DNA from: Puffinus mauretanicus
Taxonomy: Eukaryota; Chordata; Aves; Procellariiformes; Procellariidae
Length of the DNA: 64,000 nucleotides
NCBI GenBank assembly: GCA_023333565.1
Contig: JAJKFH010003493.1
Coordinates: 2,046,001-2,110,000, forward strand
Direction: 5' to 3'
Made by a program: the position numbers and the translations under genes. Position 1 is the stretch's first letter. Every line of letters starts with the position of its first letter. Below the pieces are notes generated by a model. It was not told the origin of the DNA. It searched no databases and worked only from the letters and a program-made list of their open reading frames with translations. Positions 12,600 to 24,759 of this stretch are shown here, one piece after another.

Positions 12600-13330
12600 T
12601 GCCCCCCGACCCTCATCTCTCCGGAGAGGCCACGAGCGAGGCGCAGGCGTCAGCCGCTGTACCGGAGCCGTGGGCACGGGCCTCGCCCCAACTTCTGGGA
12701 GCCTCACCCTAACCCAGCCCCGCGCACGCCAGCGGGGACCCCCGTTTGACGCCACCAGCAGAGACGATGGACCTCACGGGCCCGACCCTGCCGGGGCGGG
12801 GGGTCAGGTCCGTCTCTCCCCACTATCCCCTACCCTCGCTCCTAAATCACGGCTGAGGTGTGTCACGGCTGCAGCAGAGCCCGGCCACGCCGCCCACTGC
12901 TCCCAGGCCTCCCCGCCGGGCTGGATTTGGCAGGCACCATCGCCTGGGAGGGCCGGTCCCCGCCACCCAGCCCGGGGCAGGAGGCAGCCACACGACCCCT
13001 CTTTTCTCCCTGGCCCGGGGGCCACCGGGTCCTGCCTGTCCCTGATTAGCAGAGAGGGGCCGGGGCTACTCGCGTGGCCCCGTAGGGGCTGTATCAGCTT
13101 TCAGAGGGCTAATGAGCCCCAGCTCCTTGCGGGGGAGAAAGGCCACGAGCAGGTCCGTGAGGAACGGGACCCACCCCAGGATGCCAGGAGGGGAGACCGC
13201 AGCCGCCCCCCTCCCCGGGGCAGGCAGCCCTGGCCGCCCCCTCTCAGCCATTTTGAAGGCATAGGGCTGCTCCCACCAAAACACCCGCAGAGGTCTCGGC
13301 AAAACCGCACTTCCAGCAGCCCTCCCTTGT
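12600..13330. promoter_or_regulatory. CpG- and GC-rich region, second part of the domain
   Basis: High GC content with frequent CpG continues for about 700 bp. A plus-strand open frame of about 220 codons (12670-13341) and several opposing frames are open here. They are rich in Pro, Arg, Ala and Gly, overlap each other, and lack any domain, as expected from stop-poor GC-rich DNA. I therefore annotate a regulatory island and no gene. Confidence 0.6.
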
Positions 13331-13339
13331 GGCAGGAGT

Positions 13340-14440
13340 AGGTGTCAAGGCCTTCCCAGGTCTGTCACCAGGATGCCACAGCCAGCACCGTGCTGGCCCA
13401 CCATTTGCATCAAGCCAGCAGGGAGCCCTGTGCTTTTCAGGTAAATAACCACCTTCTGCAAAGTCTGGCTCACAGAGAGAGACTCCATTGAGGCCTCTGC
13501 CAGTTCTTATTCCTACGGACACTTTAAAAATGAAAAACAGCCTGGAAACACTCCTTCTAGCCCCACTGGAAAGGACATGAGCTCAACGACCATGTGCATG
13601 CTTCCATTTTAAAGTAAGTGAGCCAAGTCGCCTCAGCCCTGGCAGGACCGAGCACCGGCCTGGAGTGAGGCTTCCTGAGGCACGGAGGAGCCCCGCTTCC
13701 CGCCCCAAAGCTAGCTTGGGTTCGGAAACTGGAAAATGAAACCCTTGATTACTGCCCATTTCTTGAAAAGCCCAAGATGGGAGTTGGGCGGGGCGGGGGA
13801 CGCTGGGCGCAGACGTGGCACACAACTGGCGACGGTAAAGAAACGCTGGGGAGAGACTCACTCTGGGACCTGCGCAGCCACTTTAATGGATGCGGTGTCC
13901 CCTCTCCACAAAAAGTCCTTTGATGAACCGAAAGCTCTCTGACAATGCCTGCAGATTGTATTAACAAAACTTTTCACAGAGGTTCAAGAATTTAAAAAAA
14001 AAAAAGACAAAACAGCCCCCCACACACAGCACACGCACTTGTTCCCTGAAACCGATATACCCACGTTGAAAACCAGCGGCCAGCAAAAAGACCTGCTGCA
14101 ATCTGGAAGCGAATCCGTTTGAAGATATAAAAACAAAAGCTTTTCTCAGCCTCTTTCCCCTCCGACGGGAGAGCTCTGGCTGTCCCTGCAGCGGGCAGCC
14201 TCTCTTCCCGTCTTCCCTCCAGGCAGAAGAGTTACGCTGGAGTTTAACAGCAGCTTTTTAAGGACTTTCTCAGTCCGTCAGGGTGTCCTCCCCCAGCCCG
14301 GACTCCTCCAGCTGAAGAAGCCCCTGACACTGTGTAATCCAAAAATTATGCACAGCGCACGTTTATCGAAAAAGCCATCCTTCAGGGAAGGCTTGTTTAA
14401 ACCATGTCAGCACAGCAAGCAGCGTTTGCTGTATTAAAAA
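13340..14440. other. GC-intermediate shore of the CpG domain, no gene seen
   Basis: GC content declines stepwise. A short G-rich word set around 13787-13809 (GGGCGGGGCGGGGG) is another possible quadruplex or Sp-family site. No open frame has a recognisable domain. Confidence 0.5.
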
Positions 14441-17400
14441 GGCAAGTGGAAAAGTGGCTAATTTTTTGTTAAAATGTCAGCTGGCTACGTTGCTACAATT
14501 TTGTTTTGAGTAGCAAAGCTAAATTAAAAGTATTTTCTAACCAGATGACACAGAATGCACGAGAAGTTTGGAATATGTAACGCGTCACCACAAAAATAAC
14601 TGGAAAGGATGATACAAAACAGTATGTTTTCTCAGTGTCCGATTTAGGGAGAAAACGGCATTTTGTGTGGACCAAGGCTCTAGGAACAGTTTAAGCTTCT
14701 GCCAAGAAAAACATATTGCCCATGTGAGCTAAAATAAACAAAATTGGATAAACAGAAATACAGTTATGTTTATTCCATCAGCAGTCTTATAATACCATAT
14801 TTAAAAATAAAACCTGCCCGTTGTACCTCAAAATGTAGATTGGCAACTTCTGAAAGTAAATGTCAGGAAGTCACGCTTAACTGCATAAGAATTGAAAAAG
14901 ATTGCATTTTCTCACTGTATCTAAATGAGCCAGGTAGCTCATCATGTTTTATTACGAATAATAGTTGTGCTAATGCTTATACTTATTACTAAAACCACAT
15001 GTAATTAACAAATTCTTCAAATAGCCTAATGGTTTGCTCGCATACTATTTCTACAATACAGTAATTTATGTATCTCATATTTCACTCTGAAATAGCATGA
15101 TACTTGTTTTTCGTAAACAGAATATCAAGAAAAGCTACATTCATAAATTGGTGGGTATTTTCTAATTTAGATTGGGACTAACCATAATTATCATGATAAC
15201 TAATAGCCCTCTAATTCAAATGTAATGAAACTTTTAAGTATTGCCACATATTTTAAATGCCTACCCAGCTCCCACAGAGGTGCAAGTAGGCAACAACTCT
15301 CCAATATCTTCCACTTTATCCGTGCAAAGAAATTGTAATTTCACATCACCTCTTTGATCTGTTTTCTCTCAGACTGTGATGGCAAAAACTTTACAATAAA
15401 CATATTCTTAGCCACAAGTGAAATAAAAAGCAAAAGTTCAAGTCAGAAATCTATTTCCTTTGGTGTTACTGTATATTTGTCAGTGTGACATAGCACATTT
15501 GAAACCCATAATCATAAAACAAAAATTTATAGCCGAGGTTTAGGGTCTACATCTGTTTCTCTGGTTTTTGTACTGCAATTACCCACTGGACAATTCAGAA
15601 AGCAGCACTATGAATCATGTACTGCACACATGTTTGTGCTGGTCACTTTTTCGTTAGTACAAGAGGTTGAGGATGCCATAATATACTTCACCGAGAGAGA
15701 AAGCATTAACTAGAATTAGGATGAGTACACTGGGCGCTCTCATAAAAATGACTTTACTAGAAGCAACAGAGTACTCCTGGAATATTACAGGCATATTTAT
15801 AGAATGGAAAAATTAAGAAGTACATGCAAAAATTCTCCAAAACGTACCTCAGGGGAAGCAGACTTTTTTTTTTTTTTTGCATGCATGCATGCATTTTGCT
15901 ATTAATCAAATGTAGCACTCTCTTGAAACAGTTTTGACAGCAGAGTAAATGGTTACTAGTGAATGATGTGTGTGTTTAAGCAGTGAAAGCAGAGACAAAG
16001 TGATGTTTTCTTCTACTCCCTAGGCAAGAGCTGACACTAAGCTTGCTGCCTCAGCTTTGATACTCACAGATTCCTTTGTGTCAGTTGCTGGGAGAATCAC
16101 TGGCAGTTCACTAACCCTGCCTCACACACAGGGGCTTTGATTTTTACCTCTTCATTGAGAATAGATGTTAATATGAAACAGTACTTGTCTGCCTTGGCGC
16201 TTTTTTTTCTCCTCCCCCCCTGCCACAACTGGTGATACAGGGTTTCAAATCTGAAAACCTGAATCCCCCTTCACTACATGTATTTTTCAGTGTTGTTGGA
16301 TGTTTTCCTCATGTCTCAGGCACAAGAATAATGTCAAAAGATTATGGGGAAAAAAATCAGTGGGTCACAAGAGAATGGCTGAATATTTAAAGCTCCAAGG
16401 TAGTCCTGAGGAAATGGGTATCAATCCTGAGCAAGAATGGCCCTGAAGAAAATAAAACAGTAAAATTACTGGCACAAAATGGCACAAATGGCATGGAAAA
16501 ACATGAAGTGAAATTCTGTCAAAAAGGGGTTTCTTGTGACTGCTATATGCTACTACGCACAACTCACAATGACTGAAACAGGAATTTGCACGTAACAGGA
16601 AGAATTACTTCAGGCCTGAAATATAACAGCAACTGGCGAAAGACTATTCAGTGCAGAGCAGTATTTTATTTTAGATGGGAAAAGCAGAGTTAGTCAGCTC
16701 CAGACCCAGAACTTGGGCATGCAACCAGTCTGCAAGTCACTTACCGATAAAGGCTTTTTGTCTGTTTTAATCAGTGGATATGTATTCGTAAAGATGCCTT
16801 TAAAGCTGATTGCTTAACTTAAAGGCTATAAAACTAATTCATCTCCACAAACTTGAGCACACGACCACGTTTCTTAGAATCCATACTGCGTTTTACACTC
16901 CTTTGGCCCGGAGCCAGGGGAAGAGAACTGCCCTGTAAGATAAAACTGGAAGTGTATCTGGTTCAGCAATCCATTTCTAAGAGTGACTGCTACTAGACCT
17001 TTCTAAGGAAAATATAGGAATCCCTGGTGATTGGCAAAGTATAACTCACCCATAGGTCCTCTAATAGCCTGTTCTCTAACAGCAAATCACTTAAGCATTA
17101 AAGCATGAGATCTAATATCCTTTCCGAATTTGGTTTTGGTAATAGCCCTGATATTCTAGATATTCATATACAGACAATGTCTATTTGGATTGTGATAAAT
17201 TTGTAGCTCTGTGACACAGAAGGAGATAGTAAGTTATTAGGCTTTGAGACAAAGAAGGATAAATATTTTTTTAAAAACACTGTAAAACTCTTCCACGTTG
17301 CAAATAAAGGAAAACACAGACCAAGCCGCACCTCTCTGAGGCCCCAAAGGCTGACTGCTGTAGGCTCCAGAAAGGTTGGCAAAGAGGCAATGACATCATG

Positions 17401-18700
17401 TGCCTTAAGAGGGGATGACATGCATTTTTGAAGGATATAAAAAGCATTATTACATTAAAAATTGGCTACATACTAAATCTACACTTGCTGTTTAGGAGGA
17501 TCCTGCAGTGCAAACACCACTGCTAAATGGCTGCCAGAAAAAAACAGAAGTGAGGAAAAAAAAAGTTTGTTTCATTTTGTTTTCTTTTTAAGTGACCAAA
17601 ACTGCCGTTTCAAGGTTTAGCCAAGAAATAGATTTTTACTGCTAGTCTATAAATCCCTCAAACATAGAGTTATAATGGAAATGCTGAGGTAACTGGAGTG
17701 CCATGCATGGCACTGACACATTGCATTATATAATCCAGGGAGAATGAGGGCTGGGAGATCTATAAAACCTAAGCAGAAGCAAGACGTAGGAAAGAGCAGA
17801 AGAGCAAGTAGAAATACTGAATATTAAACTGCAGAGAATACTACTTCTAACAATAAAGTTTCCTATATGCTGAATACGTTCATGGTTGGCTGAAGGTGAA
17901 AGAGCACAGAGCTCCATTAAAAACCAAATAGAGATTCCAAAAGACTATTGGAGTAACTGTTTTGTTTCTGCCTTTTTTTTAGGGAGGGAAAGAAAAAGAA
18001 AGTTACCTAACAAAAGGATAGTATTTCCTGATGTTCTGAGATCCTGAGAGGTGTCTCACAATGTGTAAATAAGTAACATTAGCAAATGCAGAACAAATGG
18101 AGGTCCAAACACAGACGACTTACAACCCTACTTGTAACCAGAAGCAGAATAGAAACTAGGACAACAGTATTTCTAGAGGTTCACTAATGGCAGCTTCAAC
18201 TCTTAGCAAAAAGTTAGCCCTAGTGACTTTCTTCCAACAAAAGACCAAAATTACTGAGCAATAACTGGAACTACAGCTCAGTGCAGACATATATCCTAAC
18301 AAAGAGTAAATCTTACCCTATTTAACTTAAGACAAACTTAAGCAGCACTTAGGGCTTGCGCTCCTGCACTGCTGCAGGGACAACCCATATAGAGAGATCT
18401 CAGAGGCCAGCGATAGCTGAAGCACACTTGCGCAGAGCTCTGGTCACATAAAGCCTGATGCAAGATTGGATTGGATTATGCCATTAGTGTAAACTGCAGT
18501 AGACCCACAGCTCGGCAGCTTGACACATGTATTCACGATAATCCAATTTCTGCTTAGTTAGTTCCCAAACCTACATCAAACACTGAAAGAACAGTCCAAT
18601 ATCCTATCTGTGGGCATCTTAAAAAGCAAAATGACAGAGTGACTAGAAAACCTGCTGGCATAGCTACCTGGCTAGCAGAGGTAACGACAGCAATGACAAC
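14440..18700. other. AT-rich non-coding stretch, no gene seen
   Basis: Frames are all shorter than about 90 codons. The only simple-sequence feature is the T15 plus (GCAT)4 junction at 15864-15894, listed separately. No RNA gene or transposon could be supported. Confidence 0.6.
15864..15894. repeat. T15 tract joined to (GCAT)4
   Basis: Fifteen T residues are followed directly by four GCAT copies. The alternating purine-pyrimidine part is self-complementary and can extrude or adopt non-B form. A T tract beside a small microsatellite can be the remnant of a retroposon tail, but no element body is recognisable beside it. Confidence 0.85.
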
Positions 18701-21700
18701 GTGGTGACACCACCTGAAATCCGCTGGTACTGATGGCCATCATGCCAACACCTCTACTCCGCCTGTTGCCCTAGCGTACAATCACACCTTCGTTTTATCA
18801 TGCAGAGGTACTTTCTGTTTGGGGAACAGTCTGCATGAATTTTTGCTGTAAATGAGGTAGGATTACCCAGAAACTGAGGTATGTATTTGGCAAACTGGTG
18901 TCCCTTTTCTTTTGTAGGATATGTGCCACCGATACTGTGTGAATTAACTGAGGGCACATGTCCTCTCAGGAACGTTGTTATTGTAACTTTATTGATGTAT
19001 CCTGAAAAGTAAACTTTGCTAAGAGGGTCATTTTTACAAGCATACAGGTTATCATAGCGTAACTATTGCTGAGCAGGTAAGGTAAGTGTTTTATACTACA
19101 ATAACTGTCCACGATTGGGCTGTTGCAGGTACAACTCCTTCAAAAAGGAAAGATCACTTTCTCACCCGATGTTGTTATACCAATGTAACATTCAAACGTA
19201 GACAAGATCTCAGCGAAAATCAGGCTGGGCTGGACTCCGCTTGCATTCAGAACAAGCAGTGGCAGCATGAATGATGTCCACTCTGAAACGCTTGCACTAT
19301 GTTTTCTGATTTTCAAACTCTACTAGAATACACCTATCAAATTGTTCTTTGGTGCATTCCTCAAATTCTACTTCTGCAATTTAAGTCTACAAAGAAAAAT
19401 CTGCATGGTCTCAACCTGCTTGCTGGATTAAGCTAGTCCCATATGATTAAACAGATCTGCAAATTCCCGTACCCTTCATCTGCAAGACTCCAATATCGGG
19501 CCACGGAAGAGACTGAATGTCCAGTCATATTATAGCCATGCTCAGGGAATCATGACTGACACACATGCTTTAATTGAAGAGGACTTTCAGAGCTGTGGTG
19601 CAGTTGGAGATTGTGGTGAACAGCATATTGCCCCAGGCATTGTGTAGTATCATGAATTTTTTGCCCTTCTGGGATCTTTTGTGCCGCATGTAGTGGAGAA
19701 CGTGTTAGGTGGTCTCTAAGCATATAATGCAGCATATCAGGCTTGACAGGTCTATAAAATCAAATTTGTTTTGCATAAACCAGACCAAACCTCTTCATTT
19801 TGATATCTTGAGCCTTCTTCTGACTGAACAATTCTGCATAGACCTTGCCATCACACTGAAAAAAACATTCCTTTTAATCCATCCACAGTTTTGGGCAAAC
19901 ATCTTCAAGAACAGGCTTCTCATTCATGGGACACTAATCTTCCATGTATTCTTATCAGGCTATCAGAAGAACAGATTTCACCTGTCTTTATATGGAGACA
20001 CGCAAAGAAGAATGTGTGGAAGGAACCTCTTTCCTTCGCAAAAATGGCTCCAAGTTCTTGCCCTTGCTGCATCCATCCATTCTGTCTTTGGCATGAAGTA
20101 TCCCAAAGGATATGCCAGAAGACAGGGTTGTGGCCCAACTTCTTCAAGGAATTATCAAAACTGATGGATAGGGAAAGTAAGCCTCAACCCAAAGAAGGTT
20201 TAGTAACAAGAATGAGGCATGTGCACACTCTCAATTCTGAGAAACGTGTTGGAATTCTCCTTAAAAAGTACAGCATCATGTTATCTTCAACGAGATCCTG
20301 AATGACTAAATGACAAGTTAGTGAATACATGTTATTTAATGACTTTCAAAAGTTAAAGTTCCACCTGCTGGATTCCTAAATTTGTCTAAAACTTGTTAAT
20401 TTATTTTATTTTATTAAAAACAGACTTGCTAAGAGTGCAAGCGCACACCACTGATACTCAAGCCTATTCTGCTAGCTGAACAATGCAGGAACATTATGTC
20501 ACTTGGAGGCAGGACTGCGCAAGCACGTAAGAAAGGCTAAAAGCTTTGCCAACACAAATTATCAGGCAGAGCCTCACTGGAAAAAATGAGGCACAAAGAT
20601 CTAAGTGAAGTGTAAAACTTACTGAGAATTGAACGACATGTTGACAAATACCACTCCACTCTCTTGCTTCCTATCAGAACCCAACAGCCGAAGCAGAGAC
20701 TCCTAAGTAGTGTTTTTACAGGCCGAGCTTAGTCTGTCCCTCATCTTATCGGTAGCCTTCAAAGGGACTGTGGGTGGATCTCCTCCAGGAAAAAAGAAAA
20801 AACAACAAAAAAAAAACCCTCAGAAGTGCCACCTCTTCCATACAAATACATTGGGGCAACCACAGAGGCTTTGCTTGAGCTGCAAGACTTTAAGAAAACA
20901 CACCTGGCTCTTCTAAAGGAGAAATTAAAGAATTCATGCTTCAGCCCTCAAGCCTTGAGTGGCCTTAAGAAGAGGAATAGCTAAAGAGAGAGTCTAATCA
21001 GGACACAGGGAAAATCAATACTGGCTTCTTGAAATATCTTAGGCAGGAAGGAACAGCTTAAGGTTGAGACGTTTAGCCACTCTTTCTACACAAGCAAATG
21101 GGCTGAAGGCTACGTGCGCAGGTGAGAACAGAAAAGCAGGAGAAGGCTTTCTGGAGGACTGAAAGCGAACCAAGGCATGTGCTGAAGTTCTTTGGGAAAT
21201 CTCATCTTTTAAAAGTTTTCTAGTTTTGGTGCAAGAGAGATCTTTCTACAAACTAGTCAAAGTTGTCAAAAGTAACATTTTCAGGGATAAATGCACACCA
21301 TTGTACTGTTATTTTCTGACTTTGGTGTGGAATACAATTATTTAAGACTCGGTAGGAGAGTATGAAAGGAGCAGGAGTGCAATTCCAGTTCAGAAAAACT
21401 CCAATAACTGACAACATGTAAGAAACACAAGATAGATGCATTGTATTGTCGGGCTGAGTCTCATTGGCTGGAAACCCCGACTCTCCCAGCAGGACTCAGT
21501 CACATAGCAACTCCTGAGGGCACATTAACCCTTTCCCAGTTAACGTATCTGGCATGATTTAAGAGACCTTTTCCTCCTCCTGCTTCAGAATAATTTCTGG
21601 TTTGCAAAAAACATTTGGAAAAAATGAGTCGGGTGCTACTAGGGTAAACGCAAAGCTATCTGACTCACCACGGGATGCTGATGGTACAATGAACAGAGAA

Positions 21701-22050
21701 TGCAGGGAGTTCGGGTCGGTCTAAATTATATTTTATATCATCAGGTGTGGTGACATACGCAAAACATACAATTTATTTTTCGTAAAACGGCTCATGCATA
21801 GTCTGTGGGAATCCTATCTGGACTGCATTTATGAAGTACCAATGGTCTCTTTCACCCAAATTCTGCCCACCCATTGACTTCTGTCTAGGTAATTACTGAA
21901 GCATTAAAAAGTCCTCAACTGGTAGAGATGGTACTTAGTTAATCTATAAGAGAATTTTTCACCATCAGAGAATGTGTTGCTTTCATCCAAAATGGTACAG
22001 GCTGACTACTGTAAACTCTTAAAAAAACTCCTGCAAATCTTATGATGCTA
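18700..22050. other. Non-coding stretch with a doubtful coding trace near 19.5-20.3 kb
   Basis: Most of the stretch is featureless. Between about 19550 and 20300, overlapping frames of up to about 150 codons are open on both strands. On the minus strand near 19600-19650 a short translated segment ILHNAWGN faintly recalls the catalytic LDNAPGH block of pogo/Tigger DDE transposases. Neighbouring catalytic blocks are not found, so an old DNA transposon is only a weak possibility. Confidence 0.3.
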
Positions 22051-22072
22051 GTTTTTTTCCAATAGTCCTTTC

Positions 22073-22096
22073 TAATTACTGGCATCAAGTAATTAC
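22073..22096. promoter_or_regulatory. Paired TAATTAC homeodomain motifs
   Basis: TAATTAC occurs at 22073-22079 and again at 22090-22096 in the same orientation, 17 bp start to start. The second copy is part of the palindrome GTAATTAC at 22089-22096. Paired TAATTA sites are typical of homeodomain-responsive enhancers. Function is inferred from motif arrangement only. Confidence 0.35.
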
Positions 22097-22099
22097 GTG

Positions 22100-24160
22100 A
22101 GAATCTCAAATTATTTCATTACAGCAATTTCCCTATTTTGTTTTTAGAACTGCATTACATTTATGTGTATATATGTTATAAGCACAAATATGTATGTACA
22201 ATTAGCATAATAATATTCCTGCTATCCTGGTTATCAGGAATAACAAAGTTTTGAATCTAAAAATCTCAACATCCAGGACAACAAAGACTCCTAAAGTTCT
22301 CTATTTTTAAAATGTTATAATTCAGCCCCGTTAGTTTCCCCCCTTGTGAGAAAGCGAGACGGACCCTGGGGACCAGGAAGGGCACACGTCCTCACTCAGG
22401 GCGTACCTCGTGCGGTCACACTTCGCTTCACACTGCGAGCCACAGCTGCGTACTATTAGGAAAAAGGAGCTACTAGGTTTCCAGTGGAGAAAATAAGAGA
22501 TCAGACTGGTGTGACACACACTTATTTCTGACCGTCTTCTGGTCACATTAAGTGAGAACCATCTATCTCATTTCTTCTTTTCCTTATTTTTACACCCCAA
22601 AACTGGACTCACGGTACTACGGATACTAACCGAGGCTACGAAAGGCAGGCACCATTGACACTGCCCCATTTCAGACATGTAGGGTAAGCCTATACCTCTT
22701 CTTTCCTCTGGAAGACCCAGGGACATTCTCAGCTGAAGGTTCAGAAGAGAAAGCCTTGAGCCAAGTCGTCTTCTGCTTCTCTTCCCTCACCCACCATCCT
22801 CACACATGGACACAGCAAGTTCTGTAACACACACCTCCCACCAACATCTCCTCTTTATGGAGGATATTCACTGCTCAGTAGCAGCTCCTAACCTCCTAGG
22901 CCAGGAGTAGTCAGAAGAAACCAGAAATTAATTTGGTCTAATAACACAGAGAATGTTAAAGTTTCTTTTTTTCTTAATTGCTTTTAAAAAAATAGGTAAC
23001 CTTTTTATGTTTGTAAAAGGACTACATACATGTTTAAGACATGCCTCCCTTTTCTAAACCTATCACGCTCTAGAAGTTCATCTGTATTTTCTTTGTATGG
23101 TCCTCATAGACCACTTGTAAACCCAGATGGGGTAGAAAGATACCATTTTAAATTATATTTATTATTTAATTTGGCTTCCTGTATATCTTGAAAGCTCTTC
23201 TTGAATAACTTAGCTGCTGACTTCATAAAACTAAGAGTATCAATATAGTGGATGAGAGATTAGTCCAAAAAGAGGTACTTCAAAAATATTTTGTGATCTG
23301 AAAATCAATTAGCAAGAATCAATTTCATTTCTTACTGTGGATTTTTTTAAAAAAAGTTCATGTTTTGCTATCATTATTCATCTAAAACTATCACTGATGC
23401 CCTTGGAAACTTAGCCTCTAAAAGGGTAAAACCTGAAGGACTAGGTTCAATGTGCTTACGCCCTGTTGAAAGTACCTTTTCATACAAATGCCAACATGCA
23501 CCTATCAAATATTTCTGTTCTTCATTAAACTAATGCTTTCCTGCATAATAAACAAGATGGTACAAAATATAGGTGTATTCCCATGTCCTGTTGCTAAGGT
23601 AGGCGATATCAAAATAAATTTGCAACCATATCATTATATCAATCTCCAGTATTACTGCATCAGTACTATAACCATAATTAACTAGCTGCAGGTCAAATTT
23701 CTAATAAATCTTTAGAAATTAAATGTATAATTTGTCAAAACCATATGCCTTCATAAATTGATTATTCAGAATTTAGAAGCTTTTTAATTAGGAAGAAATT
23801 TATGCAATACCATGTGTAATAATTACGAATCAGCTCTTCTGTGATATTTTTGTACATCAGCAAAAATTAAAACATTGGAAAACATTACCAGGTCATTGCA
23901 GTATTTCAATGTCAAAAGAAACACATAGTTTAAATGTAGAGGTTAAAGATATTTTCCCGTATCTTTTACATCTTACACAGCTTTATGATCTCAGGACTGG
24001 AATCATTAACCAAATACAAAATCAATGAGAAAAAGATCTAATCTGACCATTTTCAAGCGCAGAGTCACTAAAAATGATTTATGCCACTGTAAAACTTTTT
24101 TACCATGGTTCTACAGTTTTACCAAACAGCATATATTCTAAGTCAAACTTCCATTTTATG
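22100..24160. other. AT-rich non-coding stretch with one motif-dense block
   Basis: At 23690-23850 there is a dense homeodomain/POU-type block, including TAATTA at 23785-23790, a TTATGCAAT word near 23800 and an AATAATTACG word near 23820. It resembles a conserved enhancer. Elsewhere nothing can be supported. Open frames are short and have no domains. Confidence 0.4.
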
Positions 24161-24165
24161 CTACA

Positions 24166-24693
24166 CTAAACAGTATTTTGCTTCTCTCGTCTCTTCCAGC
24201 TAACATTCTGAAACACTTTAAAAACGTTGCCTTTGTAACGAGCATCAGGATGAGGGGTACGACCCTGGTTGCCAAACGGAAAACTAGAGGAAAAGAAAGT
24301 TAAGCGATATTCGTTCATGGCACGCAAGAAGCAAAAATTGTCCCCCAGCTCCCCTGCCCTCCCCTCCTGTGCTTTCACCATGGGCCTATTCAGACTCTGC
24401 ACCCCCACAAGGGCTCTGGGTACTTCTATCAACATTTCATAGGAGAAGATTTTTTTTGACAGAGAACACAAAAGCTGCTTTGTTGGAAGTCTGGACACTT
24501 TTTTTCTACCTAATAAAAACATGAATAGAAGTGGGACCTCAGCAAGCATATGGCAGAAAGTCTGGACTAACTGAAAAAAGGGGCCTAGAAGAGTTTGCTC
24601 TCTGTCATTCCCCAACGTGTTTACTGCCAAATGTATATGGTGTAAATAAGGAGTATGCAGAGCGGGCCATAATGGAACATTGTTTATGTGCAC
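24166..24693 (-). other. Uncharacterised 175-codon open frame, probably not a gene
   Basis: This is one of the longer minus-strand frames outside the CpG islands. The translated sequence starts with a histidine- and leucine-rich segment and shows no motif, signal peptide or repeat that I recognise. No splice-site or promoter context supports it, and plus-strand frames overlap its start. It could be chance or an old unrecognised pseudogene. Confidence 0.15.
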
Positions 24694-24759
24694 ATCCTGG
24701 CAAATGCATATACAGCACAGAGACTATTTCCAAGCAGAACATAAACACAAAGGGGGAGT

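Noticed and set aside
12670..13341. Plus-strand open frame of about 220 codons
   Set aside because: It lies in a GC-rich CpG region with several overlapping opposing frames. The composition is biased to Pro, Arg and Gly, and no domain or splice context is seen.
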